Positions 9,946 through 19,401 of a DNA stretch of 64,000 bases are shown here, piece by piece (within the stretch, counting starts at the first letter, position 1; each line of letters starts with the position of its first letter). The position numbers and the translations under genes are program-made. Below the pieces are notes generated by a model. That model ran no database searches. It was not told the origin of the DNA and saw nothing but the letters and a program-made list of their open reading frames with translations. The stretch spans positions 682,001 through 746,000 of the forward strand of contig NZ_JANQAH010000007.1 in NCBI RefSeq assembly GCF_024707125.1, written 5' to 3'. The DNA comes from Devosia sp. Lineage in GTDB: Bacteria; Pseudomonadota; Alphaproteobacteria; Rhizobiales; Devosiaceae.

Positions 9946-10548
9946 TTGCTATCTGCAGATTACACAATTTTGGAAGACTACCGTTCGGCGATCGTATCAC
10001 CAGATTACCGCAGGAATTTCTCTGAAGGTGGGTTCCGCCGACATATGCGCTTTCATGTCTATCCACGATGCGTCCCCCGACACGCCGCTGCACAACGCAT
10101 TGGCGTGTCCGTGAGCGTAGCCGACCGGTCAACCGCGAACGAACGTGTCGTGACCCTCTTGCCAACACGCGCCGCGATCCGCTTCCTCGCGTACGGACCC
10201 ATGATTGGGCCGAAAGGCCTCACGTCCATCATGCTAGTGGACAGGCGGACCGACACCCTCGCCAGCGCTTCCGGACACAAGGCGCGCCACATACATACCG
10301 ACTGGGTCCGTGAGCTTCGAGATGAGCGCGAATATGTAGGCGTCCCCTTCTTCAAGCAGTGGGAAGGATGGGCACACCGCCCCGACCTCTCCCGTTTCCA
10401 GTCGATGCTGACGGGTAAGTGGCAGCGTCTTTGCAACGGGATTGACGGCGTGCGACTATCGCTCACGGTCAAGGAGGGCAAGAACGCTACAGGCCGTTTG
10501 GTAGACGCTCGAGCACAGTACGAATTTCCGGAGTCCGCCAATGAGTGA
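9946..10548 (+). CDS. Phage Gp37/Gp68 (DUF5131)-like fragment
   Basis: Residues about 50-150 follow the C-terminal half of Gp37/Gp68 (DUF5131) proteins: IGVSVSVADRSTANERV, AAIRFLAYGPMIGP, HTDWVRELRDE and VGVPFFKQWEGW. Typical members start with a radical-SAM-like cysteine motif, which is absent here, and have PFFFKQWGEW, here one residue short. The N-terminal residues look unrelated. I read this as an eroded or truncated phage-type gene that keeps an open frame. The start is uncertain. Its stop overlaps the next gene's start by 8 bases, so translation may be coupled. Confidence 0.55.
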   Translation: MLSADYTILEDYRSAIVSPDYRRNFSEGGFRRHMRFHVYPRCVPRHAAAQRIGVSVSVADRSTANERVVTLLPTRAAIRFLAYGPMIGPKGLTSIMLVDRRTDTLASASGHKARHIHTDWVRELRDEREYVGVPFFKQWEGWAHRPDLSRFQSMLTGKWQRLCNGIDGVRLSLTVKEGKNATGRLVDARAQYEFPESANE

Positions 10549-10783
10549 GCGCAAGGCCTCCGTCGCCGCTCGTCTGCCGATCCGGCGTGGTCTCGGAGAG
10601 GCCGAGGCCGCCATGTATGTCGGCTTGGGTGCGAGCAAGTTCGCCGAACTCGTCAGAGACGGGCGCATGCCGCGCCCGCGTCTGATCGACAATCGCCGCG
10701 TGTGGGACGTGGACGACATCGACGCTGCCTTCAGGGCGCTGCCAATCGAGGGCGAAGAGCATCAGGATAACCCGTGGCATTGA
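10541..10783 (+). CDS. AlpA-like helix-turn-helix regulator / excisionase
   Basis: This 80-residue protein has a winged-HTH excisionase pattern: GLGEAEAAMYVGLGASKFAELVRDGRMPRP, then RVWDVDDIDAAF. Proteins of this type activate or direct excision of integrated elements and usually lie beside the integrase, as here. It overlaps the gene before it (ATG at 10541) and the integrase after it (GTG at 10774), so the three are probably one transcript. Confidence 0.8.
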   Translation: MSERKASVAARLPIRRGLGEAEAAMYVGLGASKFAELVRDGRMPRPRLIDNRRVWDVDDIDAAFRALPIEGEEHQDNPWH

Positions 10784-11868
10784 AACCCGAAGGTGAGACA
10801 GTGAGCACGATCAAGCTCAAATATATCAAGAGCTATACAGATCGCCTCGGAGTGCGCCGCCACTATTTCAACAAACTTGGCGAGCCCAAGACCGCCCTGC
10901 CCGGCCTGCCAGGCTCCAAGAGCTTCATGGCGGCCTATCAGGCGTGCCTTGACGCACTGGAGGCCAAACAGTCGCGCAAGGTCCCCGCTCGCGCCCCCAA
11001 GGTCGTTCCAGGCAGCGTCGATGACGTCGCCCTGCGCTACTACGCCTCCGCCGAGTTCAAGACATTGGCCGAAATCACTCAGGCTACCTACCGCAACGAG
11101 ATCGACAAGTTTCGCCGCGAGAAGGACAAGCATGGTAATCCGCATGGGCCGAAGCCCATCGCCATGCTCGATCGCCGCGGCGTGAAAGCGCTGATTGCCG
11201 AGAAGGCAGACAAGCCAGGCGCAGCAAACAAGCGCCTCCGCACTCTCAAGCTGCTTCTCAAGTTTGCCATCGAAGAAGAGCTTCGGACTGACAACCCGGC
11301 CGCCGGCATGAAGTCGCTGAAGGTCGGCGACGGCGACGGTTTTCTCGTCTGGGAAGAACATCACATCGAGCAGTTCGAGCGCCATTGGCCTGTCGGCTCA
11401 AAGCCGCGCCTCGCGCTCGCCCTCCTGCTCTTCACGGCCCAGCGCCGCAGCGACGTGGTCCGCATGGGCCGCCAGCATGTCCGCGACGGCATGATGGCCG
11501 TACGCCAGCAGAAAACAGGCGCCTATCTCGATATCCCAATCCACGATGACCTGGCGCCGGTTCTCGACGCCGTCACGGTGGACATTCCCGCCTTTCTGCT
11601 TTCCGAACACAATAAGCCCTTCCAGCCGACCTCTTTCGGCAACTGGTTCGGCGATCGCTGTCGTGATGCGGGATTGCCCAAAGGCTTCAACGCCCACGGC
11701 CTGCGCAAGGCAGCCTGCCGGCGGTTGGCTGAATCAGGATGCTCGACCAGGGAGATCATGGCAGTGTCTGGCCACAAGACGATAGAGGAAGTCGAGCGCT
11801 ACACCAGGTCGGCCGATCAGAAGAAGCTTGCCCGGGCGGCGATGGCACGTCTGAGCATTACTAGATAG
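10774..11868 (+). CDS. Tyrosine recombinase / site-specific integrase
   Basis: This 364-residue protein has the tyrosine recombinase layout: an N-terminal core-binding region with YRNEIDKFRREKDKHG, then a catalytic domain with TAQRRSDVVRM (first Arg), FNAHGLRKAACRRLAE (HxxR), VSGHKTIEEVERYTRSAD (second His and the Tyr nucleophile). The GTG start at 10774 overlaps the AlpA gene; GTG at 10801 is an alternative. It lies 2.4 kb from the tRNA-Val gene that probably served as the attachment site, with three unknown genes between. Confidence 0.9.
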   Translation: MALKPEGETVSTIKLKYIKSYTDRLGVRRHYFNKLGEPKTALPGLPGSKSFMAAYQACLDALEAKQSRKVPARAPKVVPGSVDDVALRYYASAEFKTLAEITQATYRNEIDKFRREKDKHGNPHGPKPIAMLDRRGVKALIAEKADKPGAANKRLRTLKLLLKFAIEEELRTDNPAAGMKSLKVGDGDGFLVWEEHHIEQFERHWPVGSKPRLALALLLFTAQRRSDVVRMGRQHVRDGMMAVRQQKTGAYLDIPIHDDLAPVLDAVTVDIPAFLLSEHNKPFQPTSFGNWFGDRCRDAGLPKGFNAHGLRKAACRRLAESGCSTREIMAVSGHKTIEEVERYTRSADQKKLARAAMARLSITR

Positions 11869-11883
11869 ACGGCCCCGCCAGCC

Positions 11884-12387
11884 TCACTCGACGACAAGTG
11901 CTGGGTGCAAGGCAGTCACAGAATAGGAAATTGCCTCGGCAACCAACTCAGAGAACGCGTCAGTCCGAAGAGGCAAGCCAAGCACATCACAGTGGGTCTC
12001 AAAGTGAATGGCTTCTCCTTCCTTCCCTACGGGGGTGTGGATAAGCGATAACGCGCAAAGTCTTTTAACATCAGCGTTATCTGCGAATTTTGAGGCCACT
12101 GCGCTGATCGCACCCGAGACCGTAAGTTCGGCAAATCGCTGAGCTTTGTTTAGCTTTTTGGGGAAGGTCGCCCTGACCTTAGAGAGCCGGTCATCGTCGG
12201 CTCCCTCCAAGAGATCCAGCGAGGCGACAGACAGCCCTACTTCTAGAGAGCCGTCCTCGAACTGACGCAATCGAAATACATCGCCGTCAACGAGCGGCAC
12301 AAACACCGAGCCATCGACTTTCCCATCTTGGTGTTTGTTCCCCGGAACATGACGGACGATCCGACTATCTGTCGACAGCAAAGTCAA
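11884..12387 (-). CDS. Unknown protein, third gene of a cargo operon
   Basis: The protein has 167 residues and no recognised family. It begins with TTG, and TTGA overlaps the upstream gene's TGA, a sign of translational coupling. The sequence is soluble, with no membrane segment. It has an acidic middle (LLEGADDDRLSKV) and a C-terminal half rich in small residues with HFETHCDVLGLPLRTDAF. It is convergent with the integrase, 15 bases away. Confidence 0.6.
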   Translation of the reverse strand: MTLLSTDSRIVRHVPGNKHQDGKVDGSVFVPLVDGDVFRLRQFEDGSLEVGLSVASLDLLEGADDDRLSKVRATFPKKLNKAQRFAELTVSGAISAVASKFADNADVKRLCALSLIHTPVGKEGEAIHFETHCDVLGLPLRTDAFSELVAEAISYSVTALHPALVVE

Positions 12388-13220
12388 TCTTTGAGAATCC
12401 AGGACTTAAGGCCTGACGCAGCCAAAAGATCCGACAGGCTGCGAACTGGCATGACGCCGGCCAAATGGTTGGACGCGCCACTCTGGTCGTCCTTGGAGAA
12501 TATAACGGGCTTCATTGCGCCATTGCCCAAAAGCTCGAAAGAGACGTGGCGCTCCAAGCTTTCTCGCCAGGCGACTTTGAAGTTGCCGCTATCAAGAAGG
12601 AAGATTGATGGCGTTTGCTTGAAGCTAAACTGAACAAACAACGAAACCAAGTCAGTCTTCGACGCACTCGAAACATCAATTTCCTCGTCAGCGGCTATGC
12701 CTTCTAGTTCAACAATCCGCGGCGAAACGTGTGCGTACAGGACTTCCGCTGTCTCTGGCTGTACCTGCGGTATCGATCCAGCGGGCCCCATAATGTGACC
12801 CGGCAGGAGCGCTGGTTCATAGGCAACACCTCCGATCACGACATGGTCGGAAGCCCCGATGCGCGACACCGGGAACGCCCCAACAGTCATTGCGGGCACA
12901 ACCACGCTCAGGGCGCCAGCCGCGGCCAGCCACATCAACGAGCCCACACCGCCGGTGGTGTCCTTTTCTAAGGCCGGGCTGAACTCACTTCCAAACTCAT
13001 CGTCTGCAAGCTGAAGGAGATCGAGAGGTTGCAGGAATTCACTGGGGAGATGATCGAGGCAGATTGGGCTGCGCGCCGCGATCGAAGATTTCCTTCTACG
13101 TGCATTCCGACGCTGCTTCACAACATCAGTATGAAGATCCCAGACATCAGAAATCGCGTCCAGAGGCCCGGGACCGTCTAGTTCAAAAACTTCATTGAAT
13201 GTCGCGGACGTAGCAATCAT
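12384..13220 (-). CDS. Unknown protein with one hydrophobic segment, second gene of a cargo operon
   Basis: The protein has 278 residues and no recognised family. A basic patch near residues 36-48 (KQRRNARRRKSSIAARS) precedes an acidic stretch. One hydrophobic segment (GGVGSLMWLAAAGALSVVV, about residues 90-110) could span a membrane. The C-terminal half has LVSLFVQFSFKQTPSIFLL and looks globular. The ATG overlaps the stop of the first gene by ATGA. Confidence 0.6.
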   Translation of the reverse strand: MIATSATFNEVFELDGPGPLDAISDVWDLHTDVVKQRRNARRRKSSIAARSPICLDHLPSEFLQPLDLLQLADDEFGSEFSPALEKDTTGGVGSLMWLAAAGALSVVVPAMTVGAFPVSRIGASDHVVIGGVAYEPALLPGHIMGPAGSIPQVQPETAEVLYAHVSPRIVELEGIAADEEIDVSSASKTDLVSLFVQFSFKQTPSIFLLDSGNFKVAWRESLERHVSFELLGNGAMKPVIFSKDDQSGASNHLAGVMPVRSLSDLLAASGLKSWILKD

Positions 13221-14038
13221 TTTGCTTCTACCGAGCCGGCGTCCCTCAAAAACTCAGAAACAATGATCTCTTCCGAGGCAGCCTGCATGTCCTCATGGAG
13301 TTTGTCTAGGTCTGTGAACACCATATCGTAGGCGCTGTCTGAAACCTCAATACCCGAGGACCTTATTCTATCCTCAACCGAGATTCTCATCGTTAGGCCG
13401 GCGCTTTCCCGATCGTTGAACGAATTGCGCCAGTGGTTCGCCTGAACATTTGTTTGCAACAGTCGAGCTTTAGTCGAGGTCCTTGGCAGCCATTTTCCAG
13501 AGTTGGAATGCCATGGCTCAGATGTCTCATAAACGAAGGGCGCTATGTAGGGCGAATTCGTTCGAAGCAGCGGCGAAAAGTCCCAATCACTTCGCGCTCC
13601 CTCCCAAAAGAACCTGTAACGCACTTCAAGCCGGATGGTGCGCAGTTCCATTACTTCTTTAACCTGCGAAAGAATGTCGACCATAAGCGCGACAAATCTC
13701 TCACGCGCAACAGCCCATCCTTCGAAAGCAGCTGTCCTATAAATTATCTTATCATCTTCGATCGACAGCATTTCATGGAAATGACCTGCCGCACGACGAT
13801 CTTCCGATATGCCGTCTGCTGACAAAAAGACCTTACCTGTCTCTGTAGAGGAGGACTCCCCATCGTCATTAACATCGACTTCAAAAATCGTTCTTTCAAG
13901 ACCCAGACCTAAGCCCGCCGCGACCGAGCGCGCTCGATCTCGCACCTTCAAAGCGAGCAAGGGGGGCATTTCGCTGGAGAAGTGGATAGATACCGCCAAG
14001 CCTTCAACAGCCTGTCGATTATCACCTTGCGTCCACAT
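13217..14038 (-). CDS. Unknown protein, possibly TIGR04255-like, first gene of a cargo operon
   Basis: The protein has 273 residues from the ATG at 14038, which has an AAGGGA ribosome site; an upstream in-frame start at 14107 is less likely. The centre (MELRTIRLEVRYRFFWEG) and the C terminus (FTDLDKLHEDMQAASEEII) loosely recall TIGR04255 family proteins, which also end with a Leu-His helix, but this is weak. No catalytic motif is visible. It leads an overlapping three-gene operon between the integrase and the tRNA attachment site, a common place for cargo genes. Confidence 0.55.
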   Translation of the reverse strand: MWTQGDNRQAVEGLAVSIHFSSEMPPLLALKVRDRARSVAAGLGLGLERTIFEVDVNDDGESSSTETGKVFLSADGISEDRRAAGHFHEMLSIEDDKIIYRTAAFEGWAVARERFVALMVDILSQVKEVMELRTIRLEVRYRFFWEGARSDWDFSPLLRTNSPYIAPFVYETSEPWHSNSGKWLPRTSTKARLLQTNVQANHWRNSFNDRESAGLTMRISVEDRIRSSGIEVSDSAYDMVFTDLDKLHEDMQAASEEIIVSEFLRDAGSVEAK

Positions 14039-14210
14039 CTCGTATTCCCTTCGCAACAGCGGCTGACAAGCGCCAGAGCAACCAGCCTGAACGCAGCAAT
14101 GCGTCAAGTAGAAAATTCAGATCTCACTGCGAAAGGCTTAAAAAACCGGCAGATCGAGGCGCGGCAGGTGAGTTAAGCACGGAATTCTCTACTGAGCATG
14201 TTCTAACTGC

Positions 14211-14250
14211 ACAGAAAAAACCCTTCTAACCCCTTGGAACATAAAGGGGT
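14211..14250 (-). terminator. Terminator of tRNA-Val
   Basis: On the reverse strand AACCCCTT-TATGTTCC-AAGGGGTT is followed by AGAAGGG and a run of six T. Confidence 0.75.
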
Positions 14251-14275
14251 TGGTGGGCGATGACGGACTCGAACC
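14251..14275 (-). other. Probable attachment site (attL/attR) at the tRNA-Val 3' end
   Basis: The tRNA 3' end faces the integrase-bearing island and the tRNA is complete, so the integrated element reconstitutes it. A second copy of the 3' segment would be expected at the far island end. I did not find one in this window, so that end must lie to the left of position 1. Confidence 0.5.
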
Positions 14276-14326
14276 GCCGACATTCTCGGTGTAAACGAGA
14301 CGCTCTACCAACTGAGCTAATCGCCC
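14251..14326 (-). tRNA. tRNA-Val (anticodon TAC)
   Basis: The reverse strand folds as a full 76-base cloverleaf including CCA. It has acceptor GGGCGAT/ATCGCCC, a D arm with AGCTCAGTTGGTAGAGC, anticodon stem TCTCG/CGAGA with loop TTTACAC (anticodon TAC), and T arm GGTTCGAGTCC. Confidence 0.95.
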
Positions 14327-14549
14327 GTCCGACACAATGGTCTGGAACGGCGCTCTGATTAGGGCCCCTGCCCTTGCCCGTCAACAGGCAATTTGCCAAT
14401 GGGCGGTTCGAGCTGTGGGGATGGCGAGCGGAGACCGGGTCGCGGCGTAGTGTATATCGCGCAAATCGCGTCTCCGTCTCGGTGCAGTGCCTCCCGTCGG
14501 CGGAGGGCCTGTTCCCCTTGGACGCACGCGGATGCTTTCACTTTCTATG

Positions 14550-14620
14550 TGTCATCCCCGCGAAAGCGGGGACCTCCGTTTCAAACAGGGGTTCCCACTT
14601 TCGCGGGAATGACACCGTGG
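14550..14620. repeat. Palindromic repeat family A, copy 1
   Basis: A head-to-head pair: GTCATCCCCGCGAAAGCGGGG, a short spacer, then CTTTCGCGGGAATGAC. Seven copies occur in the window, all between genes. Confidence 0.85.
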
Positions 14621-14718
14621 ATGGGAATCAGAGGGCAGAGCGGTCCGGAGCAATCACTCCCCTCGACGGAGGGGATTGGGATGGGAGCACGCGGGCGAAG
14701 GCCCGGCCCGCTGCCCCC

Positions 14719-14759
14719 AAAAAACAAAACGGCCCCGGCGAGTGAACGCGGGACCGTTT
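14719..14759 (-). terminator. Terminator of the HU gene
   Basis: On the reverse strand AAACGGTCCCG pairs with CGGGGCCGTTTT (one mismatch), followed by TGTTTTTTGG. Confidence 0.7.
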
Positions 14760-14784
14760 GTTTGAAGCGCTAAAAGCGGTGCTT

Positions 14785-15057
14785 TTAGTTGATCGCGTCC
14801 TTCAGGCCCTTGCCGGGCTTGAACTTGGCCTGATTGGAGGCCGGAATCTGAATCTCTGCGCCGGTGGCCGGGTTGCGGCCAGTCGATGCCTTGCGCTGCG
14901 ACACGGCGAAGGTGCCGAAGCCAACGAGACGAACTTCGTCACCCGACTTAAGGGCGGCGGTGATTGCTTCGAACACTGCGTCAACCGCTTCAGCGGCCTG
15001 AGCCTTGGTGATCGTAGCCTTGTCGGCAACGACGCCAACCAGATCGTTCTTGTTCAT
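14785..15057 (-). CDS. hupB: Nucleoid-associated DNA-binding protein HU
   Basis: The 90-residue protein matches HU along its full length: MNKNDLVGVVADKA at the start, LVGFGTFAVSQRKA in the middle and the DNA-binding arm RKASTGRNPATGAEIQI. HU bends and compacts DNA as a dimer. The gene lies downstream of lon in the common alphaproteobacterial order, but here a transporter gene lies between them. Confidence 0.95.
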   Translation of the reverse strand: MNKNDLVGVVADKATITKAQAAEAVDAVFEAITAALKSGDEVRLVGFGTFAVSQRKASTGRNPATGAEIQIPASNQAKFKPGKGLKDAIN

Positions 15058-15243
15058 TGCGTATCCTCACAGTGAATGCCCGCCCTCGCTGGCGAAGCTT
15101 GGTGGCGGCAACCCTTGGTCGATTCTAGCTGAAGCGCAAGTGTTTCCGCCGTTTTGGCGAGGCCGAACGGTACGGGAATGTTAATGCCGCGGAAATTCGG
15201 GACCGACAAGGCCGAACTATCAGGTTTTCCGGCCTTTCCACCA

Positions 15244-16447
15244 TCATTCCGCCGGGTTTTTTGCCGCAGCCGGCGCCCTCCGGATGCCGACCATGAGCGG
15301 CAAGGCAAGACAGTAGATGCAGATGGCGACGATCCAGATCATTCCGGGCCAATCGTGGCGCACCGATGCGTAAATGGCGCTGAAGAGCAGCGGGCCAAAG
15401 ACAGAGGCAAGGCTGACGATGCTGGCGAGCACGCCCTGTAGCTGACCTTGACGATCGGAATCGACCTGCTGTGTCGTCAATGATTGCAGCGCCGGCATGC
15501 CGATGCCGCCCAGGGCGAAGATCGGTGCCATAGCGAAAAGCAGCCAGCCCTGGCCGGCAAAGGCCAGGGTGAGCATGGCGCCAGTTTCGAAGGCCATGCC
15601 GACGACCAGAGCCCAGCGTTCGCCGAGCCAGGCAACGGCGGGGCCGGTAAGAAAAAGCCTGCGCCAAGGCATGGAACACGCCGAAAGCGCCGAGCGACAG
15701 ACCGATGGTCAGGCCGGAAAAGGCGAACTGATCTTCGCTGAACTGTGCCCAGGCCGTGCCGTAGACGGTGCCGACGAAATTCATGATCAGGAAGATGGCC
15801 ATCAGCGGCACCAAAGCCTTGAAATTAAAGGCCCAGGCCAGCGGCTTGAAGGGATTGAGCGTCTCCCAGGTGAAGCGCGCGTCAGCCTTGCCGGGCCTAG
15901 ATTCGGGCAGGACGAAGAGTGCCAGGGAGAAGTTGACGCCGTTGAGCACGGCCGCCGCCAGGAAGGGCGCGTGGAGCCACCACCATTCGCCCAGAATGCC
16001 GCCGATGACCGGGCCGATGATGAAGCCGATGCCGAACATGGCGTGGAAGAGACCGAAGCGTTGGGCGCGCTCTTCTTCCGTGGTGATGTCGGTGATGTAG
16101 GCTGTCGCCACGGCCATGTTGGCGCTGGTGACGCCGGCAATGGCGCGGCCGATAACCAGCATCCAGAGATGCGGGGCGAAGGCCATGATGAGATAGTCGA
16201 TGGCGGCGCCCGCCAGCGAGACCAGAAGCACTGGACGCCGCCCGAAGCGATCGCTGAGCACGCCTAGAATCGGCGAGAACAGGAACTGGCACGCCGAATA
16301 GAGCGCCAGCATGATGCCGAGCAGGATCGAAATATCCGATGTGTGCCCGACTTCGCGCAGCAGTGCCGGGAGAATCGGGAAGATAAGGCCGATGCCGATG
16401 GCATCGAGCATCACGGCGGCGAGAATAACGACGAGGGCCTTGTTCAA
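15244..16447 (-). pseudogene. MFS exporter of the TetA/TCR type, one frameshift
   Basis: The protein has twelve hydrophobic segments. The GVLSDRFGRRPVLL motif lies between TM2 and TM3, and TM1 holds MLDAIGIGLIFPILP, typical of class A/B tetracycline-type proton antiporters; the true substrate is unknown. The frame changes after FHALAQAF at a run of five A (forward strand 15652-15656). Removing one base continues the protein as LTGPAVAWLGERWALV and gives the expected 400 residues. The clean single-base homopolymer change suggests sequence error rather than a dead gene. Confidence 0.85.
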
Positions 16448-16600
16448 GGGAGTGCTCCTGATGGCTCACCGGCCAGTAAGGGGACGTAGGATGTTGACGA
16501 GATTGTTACAAGCCCGCCCCCTATGACGGATGGTGCTGACAGAATTCGACAGGAAGAGTTTTGGGCCCCCTAACATCCATGGCGCAGCCTTGAGCCCAAA

Positions 16601-16632
16601 GAAAAACGGCGGCCCGAGGGCCGCCGTTTTCA
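16601..16632 (-). terminator. Terminator of lon
   Basis: A perfect hairpin of AAAACGGCGGCCC and its complement, with TTTTTCTTT following on the reverse strand, 15 bases after the lon stop. Confidence 0.85.
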
Positions 16633-16647
16633 TCTCTATCAGGTCGA

Positions 16648-19078
16648 TCAGTGCGTCAGGCTGGCTGCGGAGTCGTCGGCAGCCGGGTCGGTCTTGGCGA
16701 CGGCCGGAGCTTCATCGAAGTTCCATTCGATCGCTTCGGGCTTGCGCACCAAAGCGCGTTCGATGACCTGGTCCATGCGGGAGACCGGGACGATCTCCAT
16801 GCCTTCCTTGACGATGTCCGGAATCTCCTGGAGATCGCGAACGTTCTCTTCGGGGATCAGCACCGTCTTGATGCCGCCGCGGAGGGCTGCAAGGAGCTTT
16901 TCCTTGAGGCCGCCGATGGGAAGCACCCTGCCCCGCAGCGTGATTTCGCCGGTCATGGCGACATCATTGCGTACCGGAATGCCGGTCATCACCGAGACGA
17001 TGGCGGTCGCAAGACCGATACCGGCAGACGGACCATCCTTGGGCGTTGCGCCTTCCGGCAGGTGGACGTGGATGTCGCGGGTATCGAACATCGGCGGCTT
17101 GATGCCGAAGTCGATCGAGCGGGAGCGGACATAGGCCGTGGCCGCCGTCAGCGATTCCTTCATCACTTCCTTGATGTTGCCGGTGACCGTCATGCGGCCC
17201 TTGCCCGGCGTCATCACGCCTTCAATGGTCAGCAGCTCGCCACCAACCGAAGTCCAGGCGAGACCGGTAACCAGGCCAACCTGCGATTCGGCTTCGATTT
17301 CGCCATGCGTGAAGATCGAGGGGCCGAGATATTTGGCCAGACGTTCCTCATCGATGGTGATCGACTTGGTCTTGGTACGGACGATGTCCGTAACCGCCTT
17401 GCGCATCAGCTTGGAGATTTCGCGCTTCAGATTGCGGACGCCGGCCTCGCGGGTATAGCCGCGGATGACCTTCATCAGCATATCGTCATCGAGCACGAAC
17501 TCGCCGTGGGCCACGCCGTTTTCCTTGGCGGCTTCCGGGATCAGGTGCTGCTTGGCGATCGCGTGCTTCTCCTGCTCGGTGTAGCCCGAGAGGCGAATGA
17601 TCTCCATGCGGTCCATCAGCGGGCCGGGGATGTTCAGCGTGTTCGAAGTCGTCACGAACATCACGTCCGAAAGGTCATAGTCGACCTCGAGGTAGTGATC
17701 GGCGAACGTATTGTTCTGTTCGGGATCGAGCACTTCGAGCAGAGCCGAAGACGGATCGCCGCGGAAGTCCTGGCCCATCTTGTCGATTTCGTCGAGCAGG
17801 AAGAGCGGGTTGGACTTGCCGACCTTCTTGAGCGACTGGATGATCTTGCCGGGCATGGAGCCGATATAGGTGCGGCGGTGACCGCGGATTTCGGCTTCGT
17901 CACGGACGCCACCAAGCGCCATGCGCACGAATTCGCGGCCGGTCGCCTTGGCGATCGACTTGCCGAGCGAGGTCTTGCCGACGCCCGGAGGGCCGACGAG
18001 GCACAGGATCGGGCCCTTGAGCGTACCGGTACGAGCCTGCACGGCCAGGTATTCAAGGATGCGTTCCTTGACCTTTTCGAGGCCGTAGTGGTCTTCGTCG
18101 AGCACCTTTTTCAGCCAGGGCCAAGTCGCGCTTGACCTTGGTCTTCTTGCCCCATGGGAGGCCCAGAAGCGTATCAAGGTAGTTACGCACGACGGTGGCC
18201 TCAGCCGACATCGGGCTCATGGCCTTGAGCTTCTTGACTTCGCCATCGGCCTTGGCCCGAGCTTCCTTGGAAAGCTTGGTCTTGGCGATGCGCTCTTCCA
18301 GTTCGGTGATCTCGTTGGCGCCGTCTTCGCCGTCGCCGAGTTCCTTCTGGATCGCCTTCATCTGCTCGTTGAGATAGTACTCGCGCTGCGTCTTCTCCAT
18401 CTGGCGCTTGACGCGCGAGCGGATACGCTTTTCCACCTGCAGCACGCCGATCTCACCTTCCATCAGGCCTATCACCTTCTGGAAGCGTTCGATCACCGAG
18501 ATCGTGGAAAGCAGGTCTTCCTTTTCCGGGATCTTGATGACGAGGTGGCTGGCAATGGTATCGGCGAGCTTGGACGGGCTCTCAATCTGACCGACCGCAG
18601 CCACGACCTCTGCCGAGATCTTCTTGTTCAGCTTGACGTAGTTCTCGAATTCGCTCTGAGCGGAGCGCGCCAGAGCTTCAAGCTCGGTCGCATCTTCCTC
18701 GGGCTCGGGAAGCGGGCTCGCTTCAGCTTCGAAATACTCTTCCGTCTGCAGATAATTGTCGATGGTCGCGCGGCTGAGGCCTTCCACGAGGACCTTCACG
18801 GTGCCATCGGGAAGTTTCAGAAGCTGGAGCACAGTTGCGATGGTGCCGGTGCCATAAATCTGGTCCGGAGCTGGATCATCGTCCTGCGCGTTCTTCTGGG
18901 TCACGACAAGAATGTGCTTGTCGTCGCGCATGACCTCTTCAAGAGCCTTGACCGACTTTTCGCGACCGACAAACAGCGGCACGATCATTCCGGGGAAGAC
19001 CACGATGTCGCGCAGGGGAAGAACCGGGTAAACCCGGTCCCGGCTCACTTCGCCGGTGGGATTGACGTCCGACATCAT
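16648..19078 (-). pseudogene. lon: ATP-dependent protease Lon, one frameshift
   Basis: Lon degrades misfolded and regulatory proteins. The N-terminal substrate domain (YPVLPLRDIVVFPGM) and coiled coil lie in one frame. The AAA+ module ([17 protein letters not shown]) and the protease domain with the catalytic Ser in PKDGPSAG lie in the other. The break is at five T on the forward strand (18107-18111). One base fewer joins ALAEK to VLDEDHYGL exactly, giving 809 residues, the usual length. Both halves are fully conserved, so a consensus error is the simplest explanation. Programmed shifting is unlikely because the needed shift is +1, not the -1 typical of A-rich slippery sites. Confidence 0.95.
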
Positions 19079-19401
19079 ATTTCCTTTCCGGGGCGCGCCG
19101 GGAGGAATTGGAGTAGCGCGCCCGTATTGCGACTGCCCAATCCTGGAAGGCTGGGCGATTCAGGTTAATAAATAGGGTGGACTACCCTCGCCGCAAGTCA
19201 ATCATTGCGGTTTTGTGACCTATTGCACCGCTTCGCACAGCAGGCATGCATATCAAGGCAGGAACAGGCGTGTGCCTTGGATGCAAAGGAGAATCTGTCT
19301 TTTGCGCATTCGGAAGACTGTGTCGCACCCTATAGATTGGGTGTGACAGGAAGCTGTGCCATGCTTTGCCAACAACCATGCCCCAAAATGAGGACCAAAC
19401 A
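19079..19401. other. Divergent promoter region of lon and arginase
   Basis: This 320-base gap is between divergently transcribed genes. It must hold the lon promoter, but I could not assign one confidently. No other gene is supported. Confidence 0.4.

Noticed and set aside
14550..14620. CRISPR-like repeats (CGCGAAAGCGGG units)
   Set aside because: Copies are single, dispersed, palindromic and without regular spacers, so they fit REP-like elements rather than CRISPR arrays.
15244..16447. Tetracycline resistance gene
   Set aside because: The motifs fit the TetA/TCR-type antiporter family, but many chromosomal relatives export other compounds, so resistance is not claimed.
18107..18111. Programmed ribosomal frameshift in lon
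   Set aside because: The required shift is +1 relative to the first frame, there is no supporting stimulatory structure visible, and Lon families do not use one; a one-base consensus error explains it better.
16651..18135. Long forward-strand frame (494 codons) opposite lon
   Set aside because: Shadow of the reverse-strand Lon coding sequence; composition is that of a complementary frame and lon motifs are unambiguous.
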